From: Marinobacter oulmenensis
Lineage (GTDB): Bacteria; Pseudomonadota; Gammaproteobacteria; Pseudomonadales; Oleiphilaceae
NCBI RefSeq assembly: GCF_014201735.1
Contig: NZ_JACHFE010000004.1
Coordinates: 62,001-126,000, forward strand
Length of the DNA stretch: 64,000 nucleotides
Direction: 5' to 3'
Shown piece after piece: positions 15,369 through 24,736 of this stretch (the first letter of the stretch is position 1; every line of letters begins with the position of its first letter). The notes under the pieces are model-generated. The model was not told where the DNA came from, made no database searches, and saw only the letters and a program-made list of their open reading frames with translations. The translations under genes were made by a program, and so were the position numbers.

Positions 15369-17540
15369 CTACTGGCCAACCGAAGCAACGATCGTGATCT
15401 GTTTGTTATCCGGCACTTCCTGGTACGAGAGCACATGCAGCCGCTCCACCCCGTAACTGGCAAACTTCGCCAGGACCGGCCGTAGCGGTCCGGAAACCAG
15501 CAGAATGGCGGGTTTGCCCAGCATTTCCTGGCGCTGGACGCTGTCCTGCAGGGAACGCTGCAGCTTTTCCACCATGTTCGGTTCGAGCACCAGGCCAATA
15601 TCCTCCTGGCCGCCGGATTGTTGACTCTGCTGAACAGACTTTAGCAATAACTGTTCCAGGTCTGGATCAAGCGTGATCACCGGGATCTCGGTGTCGTTGC
15701 CGCAGATACTCTGGACAATCATCCGGCGAAGGGCCTGACGGGCTACGGTGGTCAGGGTTTTCGGGTCCTGACTCTTCGGATGAACATTGACGATGGCTTC
15801 GGCAATGGAGCGCATATCCCGGATCGGCACCTCTTCCTTGAGGAGATTCTGAAGCACTTTCAACAGGATGCTGATGGTAACGGTGGTCGGCACCAGCTCT
15901 TCGGCCAGTTTTGGTGAGATTTTTTCCAACTGATCCAGCCACTTCTGGACCTCTTCATGCCCGAGCAGCTCATGGGCGTGCTTCTGCAGGATCTGGTTCA
16001 GATGGGTGGCCACAACCGTGCTGGCATCCACCACCGTGTACCCCAGTGTCTGGGCCTGGTCTTTCTGCTCCGGCTCGATCCAGGTGGCATCCAGGCCGAA
16101 GGCCGGATCCTTGCCGGCAATACCTTCCACCTTGCCAAACACCTGGCCGGGATCAATCGCCAGTTCGCGCTCGGGGTGGATTTCCGCTTCCGCCAGGGTG
16201 ACCCCCATCAGGGTAATGCGGTAGACGTTGGGCATCAGGTCCAGGTTGTCGCGGATATGGACGGATGGCATCAGGAAGCCCAAATCCTGGGACAGTTTTT
16301 TACGAACGCCCTTGATGCGGCTCAGCAACTGACCGCCCTGGGATTTGTCGACCAGGGGAATCAGCCGGTACCCCACTTCCAGGCCAACGATATCCACCGT
16401 GGCGACGTCATCCCAGCCCAGTTCACGGGTTTCACCCGGTGCCGGCAGCGCCTGGCCATCACCGCCCTGGTCTGCCGGAATCTCGCCGCCGGAACGGGCA
16501 GCCGTCCCGGGCATTCCCCCCCGGCCGGCATAAACGCCTTCTTCCTCGACTGTCTGACGCTGATGTTTCCAGATATACCAGGAGACTGCCGCCGCGATCC
16601 CCCCGAGCCCAAGGAAGGCGACATGCGGCATCCCCGGAATCAGACCCAGGATAATCAGAATAGCGGCGGCAATGCCCAGAGCCTTGGGGGCATTGAACAT
16701 CTGCTGAATGATCTGCCCGCCCATATCCTGACTGGAGGTAACCCGTGTGACCATAATGGCGGCAGAGGTAGAGAGCAGCAGGGAGGGAATCTGCGCCACC
16801 AGACCGTCACCAATGGTCAACAACGCATAGCGCTCGACCGCCAGCCCGAAATCAAGACCATGCTGCATCATCCCGATGACGATACCGCCGACAATGTTGA
16901 TGGCCAGAATCAGCAGGCCGGCAACCGCATCGCCTTTGACGAACTTGGAGGCACCGTCCATGGAACCGTAGAAATCCGCTTCCTGGGCAATTTCCTCCCG
17001 ACGACTTTTGGCATCCTCCTGGTTGATCAGGCCGGCATTCAGATCGGCGTCGATGGCCATCTGCTTGCCCGGCATGGCATCCAGGGTAAAGCGGGCGCTG
17101 ACTTCGGAAACACGGCCGGCGCCTTTGGTCACCACCAGGAAGTTGATAATCATCAGGATCGCGAACACAACCAGACCGACCGCGTAGTTGCCGCCGATCA
17201 GTACTTCACCAAAGGACTCAATCACCTTACCGGCGGCATCGCCGCCCTCATGCCCTTCAAGCAGCACGATTCGGGTTGAGGCGACGTTCAGCCCCAGCCG
17301 CAGCAGCGTGGCAACCAGCAGTACTGTGGGAAAGGAGGCGAATTCCATGGGTCGCATGGCATAGATACAGACCAGCAGGATGACGATGGACAGGGTAATG
17401 TTGAAGGTAAAGAACACATCCAGCAGAAACGCCGGCATGGGGAGGATCATCATGCCCAGCAGCCCCATGAGCATCAGGGGAATACCAAGATTTCCCCGTG
17501 TCAGGGATTTGACGTTGTTCAGGGCCAAAGCTCTGTCCAT
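15369..17540 (-). CDS. flhA: FlhA, flagellar type III export component
   Basis: FlhA is the large inner-membrane component of the flagellar type III export gate. It forms a nonameric ring that receives export substrates and chaperones. The 723-residue protein has about eight membrane helices in the first 350 residues and the FHIPEP signature region (about 155-205: KGAGRVSEVSARFTLDAMPGKQM..., then the basic loop DAKSRREEIAQE). The soluble C-terminal domain covers roughly 370-720. A sigma-54 type promoter lies 85 bp upstream, so flhA probably heads the flhA-flhF-fleN-fliA transcript. The divergent upp gene is on the other side of the 222-bp gap. Confidence 0.97.
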   Translation of the reverse strand: MDRALALNNVKSLTRGNLGIPLMLMGLLGMMILPMPAFLLDVFFTFNITLSIVILLVCIYAMRPMEFASFPTVLLVATLLRLGLNVASTRIVLLEGHEGGDAAGKVIESFGEVLIGGNYAVGLVVFAILMIINFLVVTKGAGRVSEVSARFTLDAMPGKQMAIDADLNAGLINQEDAKSRREEIAQEADFYGSMDGASKFVKGDAVAGLLILAINIVGGIVIGMMQHGLDFGLAVERYALLTIGDGLVAQIPSLLLSTSAAIMVTRVTSSQDMGGQIIQQMFNAPKALGIAAAILIILGLIPGMPHVAFLGLGGIAAAVSWYIWKHQRQTVEEEGVYAGRGGMPGTAARSGGEIPADQGGDGQALPAPGETRELGWDDVATVDIVGLEVGYRLIPLVDKSQGGQLLSRIKGVRKKLSQDLGFLMPSVHIRDNLDLMPNVYRITLMGVTLAEAEIHPERELAIDPGQVFGKVEGIAGKDPAFGLDATWIEPEQKDQAQTLGYTVVDASTVVATHLNQILQKHAHELLGHEEVQKWLDQLEKISPKLAEELVPTTVTISILLKVLQNLLKEEVPIRDMRSIAEAIVNVHPKSQDPKTLTTVARQALRRMIVQSICGNDTEIPVITLDPDLEQLLLKSVQQSQQSGGQEDIGLVLEPNMVEKLQRSLQDSVQRQEMLGKPAILLVSGPLRPVLAKFASYGVERLHVLSYQEVPDNKQITIVASVGQ

Positions 17541-17624
17541 GCCGGAAATGTCTCCGCTAGCCTGTACTGTGAAACCGGATTGGGTCGAAATTCTGACGCG
17601 TGGCGCCGTTCGTGGAGGGTTATC

Positions 17625-17639
17625 GCAAGATCCGTACCA
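17625..17639 (-). promoter_or_regulatory. Sigma-54 type promoter of flhA
   Basis: On the minus strand the sequence reads TGGTACGGATCTTGC, matching the -24/-12 sigma-54 consensus TGGCAC-N5-TTGC with one change (C to T) in the -24 box. It sits 85 bases before the flhA start, in the gap shared with the divergent upp gene. FleQ- or FleR-dependent sigma-54 control of flhA is established in Pseudomonas, which supports the call. Confidence 0.7.
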
Positions 17640-17762
17640 GTCAGCGCAATTTTCCGTGAATCCACCCCTGGATCTGCCTGACGCAGGGGCTTATATACGG
17701 TATCCTTGGCGCCGTTTGACTGACCGAATCCAAGCCAGATTACCCGAACACAGGTGACCACC

Positions 17763-18401
17763 ATGCCGATCCATGAAGTGAAGCACCCGCTGATACAGCA
17801 CAAACTCGGGCTGATGCGTCGCGCTGACATCAGTACCAAGAATTTTCGCGAACTGGCCCAGGAGGTTGGCTCGCTGCTGACCTATGAGGCCACCAAGGAT
17901 TTCAACCTGCAGGAAAAGACCATTGAAGGCTGGGCCGGCCCGGTCAACGTGGAACAGATCCACGGCAAGAAAGTCACCATTGTGCCGATCCTGCGTGCCG
18001 GACTGGGCATGCTCGATGGTGTCCTCAGCCTGATCCCGGTGGCCCGGGTCAGCGTGGTCGGCCAGATCCGCAACGAGGAAACCCTCGAAGCGGAAACCTA
18101 TCTGGAAAAGCTGGTCGGTGAACTGGACCAGCGTATGGCAATGATTGTTGATCCGATGCTGGCCACTGGCGGTTCCATGATTTCCACCATTGACCTGCTC
18201 AAGAAAGCCGGCAGCACGGAAATCCGTGCCCTGGTCCTGGTCGCAGCACCGGAAGGCATTGAGAAAGTCCTGGAGAAACACCCGGACGTCTCGATCTATA
18301 CCGCTTCGGTTGACGATCGCCTCAATGAGAAAGGCTATATCCTGCCAGGTCTTGGGGATGCCGGTGACAAGATCTTTGGCACCAAGCAGAAGGACGTCTG
18401 A
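17763..18401 (+). CDS. upp: Uracil phosphoribosyltransferase
   Basis: Converts uracil and PRPP to UMP in pyrimidine salvage. The protein of 212 residues is close to E. coli Upp (208). Signatures are [14 protein letters not shown] at the N-terminus, the [11 protein letters not shown] segment, the PRPP-binding loop [13 protein letters not shown], and the uracil-binding C-terminus [17 protein letters not shown] chose the ATG at 17763, with an AGGTGA ribosome site six bases upstream, over a GTG three codons earlier that lies inside that site. uraA follows after 2 bp. The pair runs opposite to and interrupts the flagellar genes. Confidence 0.97.
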   Translation: MPIHEVKHPLIQHKLGLMRRADISTKNFRELAQEVGSLLTYEATKDFNLQEKTIEGWAGPVNVEQIHGKKVTIVPILRAGLGMLDGVLSLIPVARVSVVGQIRNEETLEAETYLEKLVGELDQRMAMIVDPMLATGGSMISTIDLLKKAGSTEIRALVLVAAPEGIEKVLEKHPDVSIYTASVDDRLNEKGYILPGLGDAGDKIFGTKQKDV

Positions 18402-18403
18402 TC

Positions 18404-19660
18404 ATGCAGGATCATACTAACGACCCCGTCTGGAAACAGGCCATCGCCGGCTCGCAGATGCTGCTGGTTGCCTTCGGTGCCCTGGTGCTGATGCCACTGA
18501 TCACCGGCCTGGATCCCAACGTTGCGCTGTTTACCGCCGGCCTCGGCACGCTGATCTTCCACATCGTGACCGGTGGGCAGATCCCGATCTTCCTCGCCTC
18601 CTCCTTTGCCTTCATCGCACCGGTACTGGCGGCCAAGGGCAAGTTCGGCCTCGAGGAAACCCTGGGCGGACTGATGGCCGCTGGTATTCTCTACATCCTG
18701 CTGTCCGGCGCCGTGAGACTGCGGGGTACAGGCTTCATTACCCGACTGCTGCCGCCGGTTGTCATTGCACCGGTGATCATGAGCATCGGTCTTGGCCTGG
18801 CCTCGGTTGCGGTTCACATGGCCTCCGGGCGCAGCGGCGACGGCTCCACCCAACTGGTCCCCTATGACACCGCCATCTGGATTGCCATGGCTTCTCTCGC
18901 CGTGACGATTTTCACCTCGGTCTGGGGTAAAGGCATCTTCCGGCTGATTCCCATTATGTTCGGGGTTGTGGTTGGCTACCTTCTGTCCTGGGCGACAGGG
19001 ATCGTCGATTTCACCCCGATCCGGGAGGCTGCCTGGCTGGCCATGCCGAACTTCGTGGCCCCGGAATTCAGTTGGGGCGCCGTCCTGTTCATGGTTCCCG
19101 TGGCAATCGCCCCGGCCATTGAACACATCGGTGACATCCTGACCATCGGCAATATCACCCGCAAGAACTACCTGGAAAAGCCGGGCCTGCACCGTACTCT
19201 GCTGGGCGATGGTCTGGCGACCAGTGCTGCTTCCCTGCTGGGTGGCCCGCCCAACACCACCTACTCCGAGGTCACCGGCGCGGTCATGCTGACCCGCAAC
19301 TTCAACCCGAAAGTCATGTGGTGGGCCGCAATTGTGGCCATCGTGCTGGCCTTTGTCGGCAAATTCGGCGCCGCCCTGCAGACCATTCCGGTGCCAGTCA
19401 TGGGCGGCATCCTCTGCCTGCTGTTCGGCTCCATTGCCGTGGTTGGCATGAACGCCCTGATCCGGCACCAGGTAGACCTGACCCAATCACGCAACCTGGT
19501 GATTGTTGGTGTAACCCTGGTGTTCGGCATCGGCAACATGGTGCTGGGCCATCTCGAGGGCATCGCCCTGTGCGCGGTGATCGCTATTGGCCTGAACCTG
19601 GTACTGCCGGGTGAGAAAGAGGCCTGGGGCACTCGGATCAACGAACACCACGAAGACTGA
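18404..19660 (+). CDS. uraA: Uracil permease (NCS2 family)
   Basis: A 418-residue inner-membrane nucleobase:proton symporter that imports uracil for Upp. About 12-14 hydrophobic segments are visible. The family motifs are the VAIAPAIEHIGDILTIGNITRKNYLEKPGL region with the conserved glutamate of the substrate site, and GDGLATSAASLLGGPPNTTYSEVTGAV further on. The latter is the PNTTYSE motif typical of uracil rather than xanthine or uric acid carriers. It starts 2 bp after upp, so the two are surely co-transcribed. A stem-loop follows at 19669-19701. Confidence 0.95.
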   Translation: MQDHTNDPVWKQAIAGSQMLLVAFGALVLMPLITGLDPNVALFTAGLGTLIFHIVTGGQIPIFLASSFAFIAPVLAAKGKFGLEETLGGLMAAGILYILLSGAVRLRGTGFITRLLPPVVIAPVIMSIGLGLASVAVHMASGRSGDGSTQLVPYDTAIWIAMASLAVTIFTSVWGKGIFRLIPIMFGVVVGYLLSWATGIVDFTPIREAAWLAMPNFVAPEFSWGAVLFMVPVAIAPAIEHIGDILTIGNITRKNYLEKPGLHRTLLGDGLATSAASLLGGPPNTTYSEVTGAVMLTRNFNPKVMWWAAIVAIVLAFVGKFGAALQTIPVPVMGGILCLLFGSIAVVGMNALIRHQVDLTQSRNLVIVGVTLVFGIGNMVLGHLEGIALCAVIAIGLNLVLPGEKEAWGTRINEHHED

Positions 19661-19668
19661 TGCTCCCC

Positions 19669-19701
19669 GCAGCCGGTACCCGTGTGGCGGGTATCGGCTG
19701 C
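19669..19701 (+). terminator. Stem-loop between convergent uraA and flhB
   Basis: A 14-bp stem with one G-U pair (GCAGCCGGTACCCG / CGGGTATCGGCTGC) and a 5-base loop begins eight bases after the uraA stop. No T-run follows on either strand, so it is a strong hairpin rather than a classical intrinsic terminator. Its position between converging genes suits an end-of-transcript signal for uraA and perhaps also flhB. Confidence 0.55.
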
Positions 19702-19745
19702 AGTTCCCTCTCCAAAGCCAGCCCCCGAATTAACCCCCTGAACCG

Positions 19746-20882
19746 TTACAGATCGCGACGCATATCCGGCGGAATCGGGAAATCCGGCATGCCAGGCTTC
19801 GGCGCATGCCCTTTGCGGAACTGGCGCAGCTGGAACACGTAGGCCAGCACCTGGGCAATGGCCATATACAGACCATCCGGGATCTCCTGGCCCACGTCCG
19901 TATTGTGATAGACCGCCCGGGTCAGCGGTGGCGTGCGGAGCACCTCCACCTTGTGCTCCCGGGCAATCTCCATGATCTTGAAGGCAACCTGGTCCGCCCC
20001 CTTGGCCACCACCACCGGTGCGCCCATGGAATTCTGATCGTACTGCAGGGCCACCGCGTAATGGGTGGGGTTGGTAATGACGACGTCTGCCTGAGGGACA
20101 TCCTGCATCATCCGGCGCTGGGCCATCTCCCGCTGCAACTGCCGGATCTTGCCTTTCACCTCGGGTTTGCCCTCGGTGTCCTTGTACTCGTCTTTTACCT
20201 CCTGCTTGGTCATGCGCAGCTTCTTGTGATGATCATAGAGCTGAAACGGCACATCAATGGCGGCGATGGCAATGGTGGCGCAGGACAACAGGAAGAAACT
20301 CCAGCCCAGTGTCCAGAGCACATGCACCATGGCAGGTACGGCCGGCTCCTCGGCGATGCTCAGCAGATCGTCGGTACGCAGGTTCAGGATCAGAATGGCC
20401 ACCACCATCACCAGCCCGACCTTCGCGATCGCTTTGATCAGCTCCACCACCGAACGCATGGAAAACATCCGCCCCAGCCCCTTGATCGGGTTCATCCGGG
20501 ACATTTTGGGGGCAACAGCCTTGCCACTGACCATCAGACCACCGATGGCCACGGACCCGGCAATGGCGGCGACCAGCAGAAGAATCATAAAGGGGGCCAG
20601 GGCAAATGCCGCTTCCTTGGCGGACTGGATCAGCTGGACGCTCATGTGCCGGGTGTCGAAGATGGCCGCCCGCTCAATCACAAACGAATCCCGCATAATA
20701 CCCTCCAGGGCAGCCCCCAGGGACCCGCCAAACATCAGCAGGCCACCGGCACCGGCCAGCAACACAGCCATGGTCCCCAGTTCCCGGGACCGGGCCGTCT
20801 GGCCTTCGTCCCGGGCTTTCTGGAGCCGTCGGGCCGTCGGCTCTTCCGTCTTTTCCTGACCGTCGTCGCTCTCTTCAGCCAT
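19746..20882 (-). CDS. flhB: FlhB, flagellar export switch protein
   Basis: FlhB controls the switch of the export apparatus from rod/hook to filament substrates by self-cleavage. The 378-residue protein has the N-terminal EKTEEPTARRLQKARDEGQ segment, four membrane helices (about 37-58, 92-118, 153-167, 188-209), and a cytoplasmic domain with the autocleavage motif NPTH (271-274). The C-terminal tail runs on with a short proline-rich end (HAPKPGMPDFPIPPDMRRDL). It is the last gene of fliLMNOPQR-flhB, 30 bp after fliR. flhA is separated from it by upp-uraA. Confidence 0.97.
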   Translation of the reverse strand: MAEESDDGQEKTEEPTARRLQKARDEGQTARSRELGTMAVLLAGAGGLLMFGGSLGAALEGIMRDSFVIERAAIFDTRHMSVQLIQSAKEAAFALAPFMILLLVAAIAGSVAIGGLMVSGKAVAPKMSRMNPIKGLGRMFSMRSVVELIKAIAKVGLVMVVAILILNLRTDDLLSIAEEPAVPAMVHVLWTLGWSFFLLSCATIAIAAIDVPFQLYDHHKKLRMTKQEVKDEYKDTEGKPEVKGKIRQLQREMAQRRMMQDVPQADVVITNPTHYAVALQYDQNSMGAPVVVAKGADQVAFKIMEIAREHKVEVLRTPPLTRAVYHNTDVGQEIPDGLYMAIAQVLAYVFQLRQFRKGHAPKPGMPDFPIPPDMRRDL

Positions 20883-20912
20883 GACAGATATCCTGTGTGA
20901 CCGGTCGGCTCA

Positions 20913-21698
20913 TCATGGTTGTCCCTGCAGTTGTCGCATGAAATCGAACGTCTGCCGGGTGTACTGCTCAAAGTGTGGCAGAAAGTTGGCGTGCAGCACC
21001 CAGATGGAAAACAGCCCGAAGATCAGGCCAATGGGAAAGCCAAGGGCAAAGATGTTCATCTGGGGCGCCGCGCGGGTCATGACACCAAACGAGATGTTGA
21101 CGATCAGCACGGCGGTGACTGCCGGTAACGCCAGTAGCATGGCAGAGACAAACATCCAACTGATGCGGTGGGTCAGTTCCCACAGATCTCCCTGCCCCAG
21201 CCCCTCAAGGCCGATGGGCAGGGTGTAGAAGCTCTCGATAAACACCTCGAAGGCCACCAGGTGCCCATTCATCGCCAGAAACAGCAGAGTAATGGTAATG
21301 GTGTAGATCTGGGCCAGCACCGGCACGTTCACGCCGTTGGCCGGGTCCACCATGGAGGCAAACCCCAGCCCCATCTGCATGGCGATCATCTGGCCGGCCA
21401 CCACAAACAGTTGCCAGAGCGCGGTCAGGGCGAAGCCCATGCCGACACCAATCAGGATCTGCTGCAGGGAAATCACCACGGCATCCGCGCTGAGCGCCTC
21501 CACCCGGGGCACCTCCGGAATCAGCGGAGCAATCAGTATGGTCATCAGCAGAGCCAGGCCCAGGCGGATCCGGCGGGGCACCAGTTGGGTGCCGAAAACC
21601 GGGATCACCATCAGGAAGCTGGCCAGCCGGAACAGCGGCCAGATATGCTGGCCCACCCACTGGCCAATCAGATCCGCACTGAATTCCGCCGGCACCAT
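20913..21698 (-). CDS. fliR: FliR, flagellar export gate protein
   Basis: A 261-residue integral membrane protein that, with FliP and FliQ, forms the helical export gate at the centre of the MS ring. Hydrophobic segments cover most of the length. Family features include the LASFLMVIPVFGTQLVPRRIRLGLALLMT region, the IGVGMGFALTALWQLFVVAGQMI helix, and GLGFASMVDPANGVNVPVL. It starts 2 bp after fliQ and ends 30 bp before flhB. Confidence 0.96.
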   Translation of the reverse strand: MVPAEFSADLIGQWVGQHIWPLFRLASFLMVIPVFGTQLVPRRIRLGLALLMTILIAPLIPEVPRVEALSADAVVISLQQILIGVGMGFALTALWQLFVVAGQMIAMQMGLGFASMVDPANGVNVPVLAQIYTITITLLFLAMNGHLVAFEVFIESFYTLPIGLEGLGQGDLWELTHRISWMFVSAMLLALPAVTAVLIVNISFGVMTRAAPQMNIFALGFPIGLIFGLFSIWVLHANFLPHFEQYTRQTFDFMRQLQGQP

Positions 21699-21700
21699 GG

Positions 21701-21970
21701 TCAGCCGATCAGGTAAGGAATCCGGGACCAGAGCCCGGTAGCGTGATCAAGCAGGGTTGTCAGCATCCAGGGGCCGGCGATGATGATCACAATCAGGGTC
21801 ACCAGTAGCCGGGGCAGGAAACTCAGGGTCTGTTCGTTGATCTGGGTAGCCGCCTGGAAAGTACTGACCACCAGACCAATCACCAGCCCTGGCCCGATGA
21901 TCAGTGCGGCCAGCGTCACAATCAGCCAGAGCGCTTCCCGCAGGATATCGATGACGGTTTCCGGGGTCAT
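21701..21970 (-). CDS. fliQ: FliQ, flagellar export gate protein
   Basis: An 89-residue protein with two membrane helices (about 13-38 and 52-74), the usual length for FliQ. Four copies wrap the FliP/FliR core of the export gate. Typical sequences are the TPETVIDILREALWLIV start and the INEQTLSFLPRLL loop. It lies 10 bp after fliP and 2 bp before fliR. Confidence 0.96.
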   Translation of the reverse strand: MTPETVIDILREALWLIVTLAALIIGPGLVIGLVVSTFQAATQINEQTLSFLPRLLVTLIVIIIAGPWMLTTLLDHATGLWSRIPYLIG

Positions 21971-21980
21971 GGCGAGCCTC

Positions 21981-22757
21981 CTATATTCCGTAACTGGCGG
22001 CCAGGGTCCCCATGATCAGGGACCAGCCATCCACCAGCACAAACAGCATGATCTTGAACGGCAGCGAGATGATGATGGGTGACAGCATCATCATCCCCAT
22101 GGCCATCAGCACGCTGGCCACGACCATGTCGATGATCAGGAACGGGATGAACAGGATAAAACCGATCTGGAACGCGGTTTTCAGCTCACTGGTCACAAAG
22201 GCCGGCATCAGCACCCAGAAAGACACGTCTTCCGGCGTTTCGTACTGGACATCAATGATCCGCATGAACAGGGCCAGGTCGTCTTCGCGGGTCTGCTCAA
22301 GCATAAAACGACGAAACGGCTGGCTCGCCAGTTCCACGGCCTCCAGCGAGGTGACCTCTTCCTGCATATACGGTTGCAGGGCCACTTCGTTTGCCTCTTC
22401 CAGAACCGGTTTCATGATAAAAATACTGAGAAACAGGGCCAGGCCCAGCAGGATCTGGTTGGATGGGGTCGACTGCAGGCCAATCGCCTGACGCAGGATG
22501 GCGAACACCACGATGATGCGGGTGAACGACGTCATCATCATCAGCATGGCCGGCAGGAACGTCAGCGCCGTCATCAGCGCCAGAATCTGCAGCGTTACCG
22601 AGTACTCCTGAGCGCCCTCCCCTTCACCGGGGGTCACGGTGAAAGCCGGAATACCGGGAATGCCGGATGGGTCCTGGGCCAGCGCCAGCGATGGGAAGAT
22701 CAGCCCGGCAAGCACGATCAGCGACGGCATCAGTTTCTTCAGGGTTGAAACGCGCAT
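21981..22757 (-). CDS. fliP: FliP, flagellar export gate protein
   Basis: FliP (258 residues) forms the pentameric core of the export gate. It has a cleavable N-terminal signal peptide (about 1-27, ending SLALAQ), then four membrane helices with the conserved [29 protein letters not shown] block (about 62-90), the [14 protein letters not shown] segment and the C-terminal [15 protein letters not shown] stretch. It starts 3 bp after fliO. Confidence 0.97.
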   Translation of the reverse strand: MRVSTLKKLMPSLIVLAGLIFPSLALAQDPSGIPGIPAFTVTPGEGEGAQEYSVTLQILALMTALTFLPAMLMMMTSFTRIIVVFAILRQAIGLQSTPSNQILLGLALFLSIFIMKPVLEEANEVALQPYMQEEVTSLEAVELASQPFRRFMLEQTREDDLALFMRIIDVQYETPEDVSFWVLMPAFVTSELKTAFQIGFILFIPFLIIDMVVASVLMAMGMMMLSPIIISLPFKIMLFVLVDGWSLIMGTLAASYGI

Positions 22758-22760
22758 GAC

Positions 22761-23204
22761 CTAGTCGTTCCTTGTCGACGGGTTCCAGGATTTTCCGATC
22801 ATACCCTGCAACCGCCGGGCAAAATCACTGGAACCGGCGCTGTTGGCGTCCACGACCGGCTCCTCGAAAACGTGCAGGGTCCGGATAGCGGAAGGCGTGA
22901 TGCCCAGCAGAATCTGCTGGCCCCCGACCTCGACCAGAGCGATCCTCTCCCGGGCACCAATGGCCAGCACCGACACGATCCGGATGGCATTGTTGTTGAC
23001 ACCTGTCATGCCATTCATCCGGCGGATCAACCAGGCGCAGCCATAGATGACGGCAACAACCGCCACCAGACCCGCTCCCAGGCTCAGTATCGTCCCGAGC
23101 GTATCCGGCGCCCTGGCGGAGTCTGCTCCAGCCGGCCCGACCGTCTCCTGGGCCATGACCGGGGCAGCAATCAGCACACTGGCTGTCAGCAGCAACCGGA
23201 CCAT
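22761..23204 (-). CDS. fliO: FliO, flagellar export gate assembly protein
   Basis: FliO helps FliP oligomerise during assembly of the export gate. The 147-residue protein has an N-terminal signal-like segment (MVRLLLTASVLIAAPVMA), a second membrane helix (about 36-57, ILSLGAGLVAVVAVIYGCAWLIRRM) and a small cytoplasmic domain with the IRIVSVLAIGARERIALVEVGGQQILLG pattern. I start it at the ATG at 23204, two bases after the fliN stop; a longer reading would overlap fliN by 45 bp. Conservation is low in this family, so gene order supports the call. Confidence 0.9.
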   Translation of the reverse strand: MVRLLLTASVLIAAPVMAQETVGPAGADSARAPDTLGTILSLGAGLVAVVAVIYGCAWLIRRMNGMTGVNNNAIRIVSVLAIGARERIALVEVGGQQILLGITPSAIRTLHVFEEPVVDANSAGSSDFARRLQGMIGKSWNPSTRND

Positions 23205-23205
23205 G

Positions 23206-23706
23206 CTATTTCTGCAGCCGTTTAATGCGTTCCCCCGGACTGATGACATCAGTCAGCCGGATACCGAACTTCTCGTTCACCATCACCACCTCGCCATGGG
23301 CGATCAGGGTGCCGTTGACCAGCACATCCAGGGGTTCGCCGGCCAGACGGTCCAGTTCAATGACCGAGCCCTGGTTCAGTTGCAGCAGGTTGCGGATCGG
23401 GATCTGGGTGTTGCCGACTTCCATGGAGATGGTCACCGGGATATCCAGGATGACGTCCAGGTCCGGGGACTCGATACCGGTCGCGGCTCCCCCGTCATGA
23501 CCGAATTCTTCCATCGGCGCAGCGCGGACGTCCTTGCCGGGTTCCTCTTCTGTCCCATCCTGGCCTTCCGCTTCGGCCATGGCCTGGGCCCACTCGTCAT
23601 CCATGGAACCATCATCGCCGGATTCCTGCATGGCAGATTCCCATTCGGCCGCGAGTTTCTCGTCTTCGCTGAGTTCCTGATCGTCTTTCTTGTCGTCGTC
23701 AGCCAT
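23206..23706 (-). CDS. fliN: FliN, flagellar motor switch protein
   Basis: FliN forms the base of the C-ring and binds FliH and CheY-P. The C-terminal 80 residues are a SpoA domain (DVILDIPVTISMEVGNTQIPIRNLLQLNQGSVIELD...). The N-terminal 75 residues are acidic and contain two related peptides, EWESAM (21-26) and EWAQAM (38-43). At 166 residues it is longer than E. coli FliN (137), the extra length lying in the N-terminal tail. It overlaps fliM by 8 bp. Confidence 0.96.
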   Translation of the reverse strand: MADDDKKDDQELSEDEKLAAEWESAMQESGDDGSMDDEWAQAMAEAEGQDGTEEEPGKDVRAAPMEEFGHDGGAATGIESPDLDVILDIPVTISMEVGNTQIPIRNLLQLNQGSVIELDRLAGEPLDVLVNGTLIAHGEVVMVNEKFGIRLTDVISPGERIKRLQK

Positions 23707-24697
23707 GGTGTCCCACCTTCAGTTGTTTCTTCACCTTGGGCAATTTGGCCCGTTCATGGATCCTGAGCGCCAGCTTGCCATCCCGGGTGCCCAGCGAGCC
23801 TTTATAGATTGGTATGCCATTGGCGGTAATGGTCAGATGTTCCGGAATCTCGACCGGAATCACATCGCCTTCCTTGAATTTCGCCACATCCCGGAGCGAC
23901 ACACGCCGTCGGCAGACGTCTGCATTCACCGGCACGTAGACGTCCTTTATGTCTTCCTGGAGCGCGCTGACCCAGCGTTCATCCACATCATCAATATCAC
24001 TCTGGACACCGGCATCCAGAACGTCACGGATCGGCTCAATCATCGAATACGGCAGGGCAAAATGCAGTTCACCACCACCGCCATCGAGTTCAATATGGAA
24101 CGTGCTGACCACCACCACTTCGCTGGGGCTGACGATGTTGGCCATGGCCGGGTTAACCTCGGAGCTCAGATACTCAAACTCAACCTTGAGCACCGCATGC
24201 CAGGCTTCACGCATGTCGTGGAACACCTGATCCAGCACCATCTGGACAATCCGGGTTTCCGTCGGCGTGAATTCCCGCCCTTCGATCTTGGCGTGCCGGC
24301 CCTCACCGCCGAAAAAGTTGTCCACCAGCTTGAACACCAGTTTGGCATCGAGCACGAACAGTGACGTACCGCGCAACGGCCGGACTTTGCAGAGATTGAG
24401 ACTGGTGGGCACATAGAGCGTGTGCACGTATTCACCGAATTTCATGATCTGCACGCCACCGGTGGAAACATCGGCATTACGACGCAGCAGGTTGAAAAGG
24501 CTGATGCGAGTGTAGCGGGCAAAACGCTCGTTAATCATCTCCAGGGTGGGCATACGCCCGCGGACGATCCGGTCCTGGCTGGCGAGGTCGTAGTTTTTTA
24601 CGCCAGTGTCATCGGTTTCCTCATAGGTATCGATGTCGCCATCATCCACACCATGGAGGAGCGCATCGATTTCATCCTGTGACAGTAAGTCCTGCAT
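23699..24697 (-). CDS. fliM: FliM, flagellar motor switch protein
   Basis: FliM is the main wall of the C-ring and the docking site for CheY-P. The 332-residue protein begins with the CheY-binding peptide LLSQDEIDALLHG (about 4-16). A CheC-like middle domain (about 45-230, LVFKLVDNFFGGEGRHAKIEGREFTPTETRIV) and a C-terminal SpoA domain follow. It lies 39 bp after fliL and overlaps fliN. Confidence 0.97.
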   Translation of the reverse strand: MQDLLSQDEIDALLHGVDDGDIDTYEETDDTGVKNYDLASQDRIVRGRMPTLEMINERFARYTRISLFNLLRRNADVSTGGVQIMKFGEYVHTLYVPTSLNLCKVRPLRGTSLFVLDAKLVFKLVDNFFGGEGRHAKIEGREFTPTETRIVQMVLDQVFHDMREAWHAVLKVEFEYLSSEVNPAMANIVSPSEVVVVSTFHIELDGGGGELHFALPYSMIEPIRDVLDAGVQSDIDDVDERWVSALQEDIKDVYVPVNADVCRRRVSLRDVAKFKEGDVIPVEIPEHLTITANGIPIYKGSLGTRDGKLALRIHERAKLPKVKKQLKVGHHG

Positions 24698-24736
24698 AAC
24701 TGGTCCTGCCCTGCTGTGATTACCCGGCCGGGGTCA

